Of a stretch of 64,000 nucleotides of DNA, positions 62,859-64,000 are shown one piece after another; within the stretch, counting starts at the first letter, position 1; every line of letters starts with the position of its first letter. A program made the position numbers and the translations under genes. Origin of the DNA: Verrucomicrobiaceae bacterium. Its GTDB lineage: Bacteria; Verrucomicrobiota; Verrucomicrobiia; Verrucomicrobiales; Akkermansiaceae. The stretch covers positions 186,001 to 250,000 of the forward strand of contig JAIXWR010000021.1 in the NCBI GenBank assembly GCA_027491155.1. The letters are read 5' to 3'. Below the pieces are notes generated by a model. That model had not been told where the DNA came from, did not search any database, and saw only the letters and a list, made by a program, of their open reading frames with translations.

Positions 62859-64000
62859 TCATTCCCCCCCGGGAACCGTGCCTGAAAAGAAGAGGGTCGT
62901 GCCCTGGGTGATGGTCACCGGCAAGCCGGTCACCGGGAAGTTCAACAGGAGGTCGTCGCCCTCGGGCTCGGCCTCGAAGCGGAGCTCGCCGCGGGTGCGG
63001 TCCGGATAGGCGATCACGGTGATGTTCCCGCGCGGAATGCCGCCCACGGCCACGCCGTAGGTGCCGGCCGGGACGCCTTCGATTTCCACTTCGAAGACGG
63101 TCACGCCCGCCAGTCCGACATCGATCTCTGCCTCGGCCTTGGCTTCCGCCGGCACGCCGGCCGCCCGGGTGAGGAGCCCGATGAAGGTGTGGTCGTGATG
63201 ATCGTCGTCGCCCGGCACCGGTGGCGGCGGCGGCGTGGGAATGACACCGCTGAACCAGGTGTTGCCGCCTTGCACGATGCTCACGGCCTCGCCGGCCACC
63301 GGGAAGGTCAGAGGCAGTTCGTCGTCTTCGAGGCTGCCGGTCTCGAACTCGGTCCTCCCACGGACTTCGTCGTCGTCCTGCCGCATCTTCAAGGTGCCGC
63401 GGACAACGCCACCAATGACGATGCCGTAGTCGCCGGCCGGGAAATCGCTGCCGCGGATCTTGAGTTCGATCTTGCCGGTCGCCATCGACTGGAGCTCGAC
63501 CTTGGCAGAGCTTCCGGCGGTCGCCGCCGGGCCGGGCGTGAGCTGGACCTCCTGCTCGATCTCGTCGTCCTCGTTGTGATGGTCGTCGTCGTCGTGATCC
63601 TCGATGCCGTCGTTGTTGTCGTCGTCGTCGTCCCGGTCATGCGCACCGTCGCCGTCGTCGTCCTTCTCGTCGTCCGCGGTGTTGTGCCTGCCGTCGCCGT
63701 CGATGTCGTCGTCATCGGTCACGCGGTTGCCGCGGGAGTCGCCGTCGATGTCGTCGTCCATCGAGTCGGAGGAATTGTCGCCGTCGATGTCGTCTTCCAA
63801 GAGGTCGTCGTCGTCGAGGCTGTCGCCGTCGATGTCGTCTTCCGAAAAGTCGTCGTCGAGCCGGCCGTCGCCATCCATGTCGCGTTCGGCGGGCGCGATG
63901 TCGGTGCGGGCGTCGCCGTCGGTGTCTGTTTCCCAAGCGCTGGAGTCGGTCTTGGCATCGCCATCGGTGTCGGTCTCGCCGAGCGAGTCGTCGGCCAGGC
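62859..64000 (-). CDS. Asp-rich calcium-binding exoprotein with tandem C-terminal beta-domains, 5' end outside window
   Basis: About 380 codons are visible, and the frame is open to the right edge, so this is the C-terminal part of a longer gene; an internal ATG at 63878 is not the start. Residues encoded by 63540-64000 are almost entirely D-x-D-G-D units (ETDTDGDAKTDSSAW, DMDGDGRLDDD, DDIDGDS and so on), TSP3-like calcium loops read at extreme density. Then come two homologous ~85-residue beta-domains, each with PAGxYGxxxGGxxRG and a closing LxFPVxGxxxxIxQG, separated by a PTPPPPPVPGDDDHHDH linker. It ends in FFSGTVPGGE. A surface or matrix calcium-binding adhesin is likely. A strong terminator follows. 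Confidence 0.8.
   Translation of the reverse strand, partial: LADDSLGETDTDGDAKTDSSAWETDTDGDARTDIAPAERDMDGDGRLDDDFSEDDIDGDSLDDDDLLEDDIDGDNSSDSMDDDIDGDSRGNRVTDDDDIDGDGRHNTADDEKDDDGDGAHDRDDDDDNNDGIEDHDDDDHHNEDDEIEQEVQLTPGPAATAGSSAKVELQSMATGKIELKIRGSDFPAGDYGIVIGGVVRGTLKMRQDDDEVRGRTEFETGSLEDDELPLTFPVAGEAVSIVQGGNTWFSGVIPTPPPPPVPGDDDHHDHTFIGLLTRAAGVPAEAKAEAEIDVGLAGVTVFEVEIEGVPAGTYGVAVGGIPRGNITVIAYPDRTRGELRFEAEPEGDDLLLNFPVTGLPVTITQGTTLFFSGTVPGGE

Overview
The window is a high-GC chromosomal segment, with a few distinctly AT-richer patches. It most likely comes from a member of the Verrucomicrobiota, probably a Luteolibacter- or Haloferula-like Verrucomicrobiaceae. This is inferred from gene content: a planctomycete-type cytochrome (DUF1549/DUF1553) paired with a DUF1501 protein, two-domain DUF1080, DUF3472, DUF6580 and DUF4256 proteins, a sulfatase, a PEP-CTERM protein, a TPR/STN small protein and very large secreted mosaics. 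The left edge is probably near the replication origin. A partial mnmG carries three perfect ParB-binding parS palindromes within 835 bp, and mnmG commonly sits next to rsmG-parA-parB.

Layout. 1-6.8 kb: mnmG (partial), cdd, a DUF6580 membrane protein, then pyruvate dehydrogenase E1 alpha, E1 beta and E2, with two small lipoprotein genes between E1 and E2. 7.4-11.5 kb: a low-GC secreted orphan, then a reverse-strand cluster of an alpha/alpha-toroid protein, an orphan membrane-fusion protein and a spermidine-synthase-like protein, then HU. 11.7-20.1 kb: a YiiX-like hydrolase and the complete F1Fo ATP synthase operon atpBEFHAGDC. The operon has a CRP/FNR-type palindrome at its promoter, a 12-bp stem-loop after atpE and a TGATCA repeat hairpin before atpD. 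20-29 kb: housekeeping and envelope genes (PEP-CTERM protein, CAP protein, ribD, SDR, PhoD-like phosphatase, tsaE, rplU-rpmA, pyrE) with REP-like palindromes. 29-34.5 kb: a PAS-AraC regulator divergent from a cytochrome/DUF1501 pair.

34.5-37.4 kb is the most obviously accessory stretch. It holds four short, mostly AT-richer, same-strand genes of unknown function, separated by spacers with imperfect inverted repeats, and it opens with a perfect 28-bp palindrome. It resembles a decayed gene-cassette array. 37.6-50 kb: DUF3472, HupE, a 1739-residue mosaic exoprotein with an HEIHH metalloprotease motif, DUF4256, DUF1080 and Gfo/Idh/MocA proteins.

50.2-56.8 kb is a tightly packed reverse-strand operon: a YceI protein, a polyprenyl diphosphate synthase, a MacB/LolCDE-like ABC permease and ATPase, a heme-copper-oxidase subunit I-like protein that appears to have lost its CuB histidines, a small four-helix protein, and a fusion of an MFS-like membrane domain to CcoO-like and CcoP-like cytochrome c domains. 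This is the best candidate for an undescribed electron-transfer system. 57-64 kb: a sulfatase, an InlB-repeat exoprotein, an MBL-fold hydrolase and the C-terminal part of an extremely Asp-rich exoprotein that runs off the right edge. No tRNA, rRNA, CRISPR array, integrase or transposase gene was seen.
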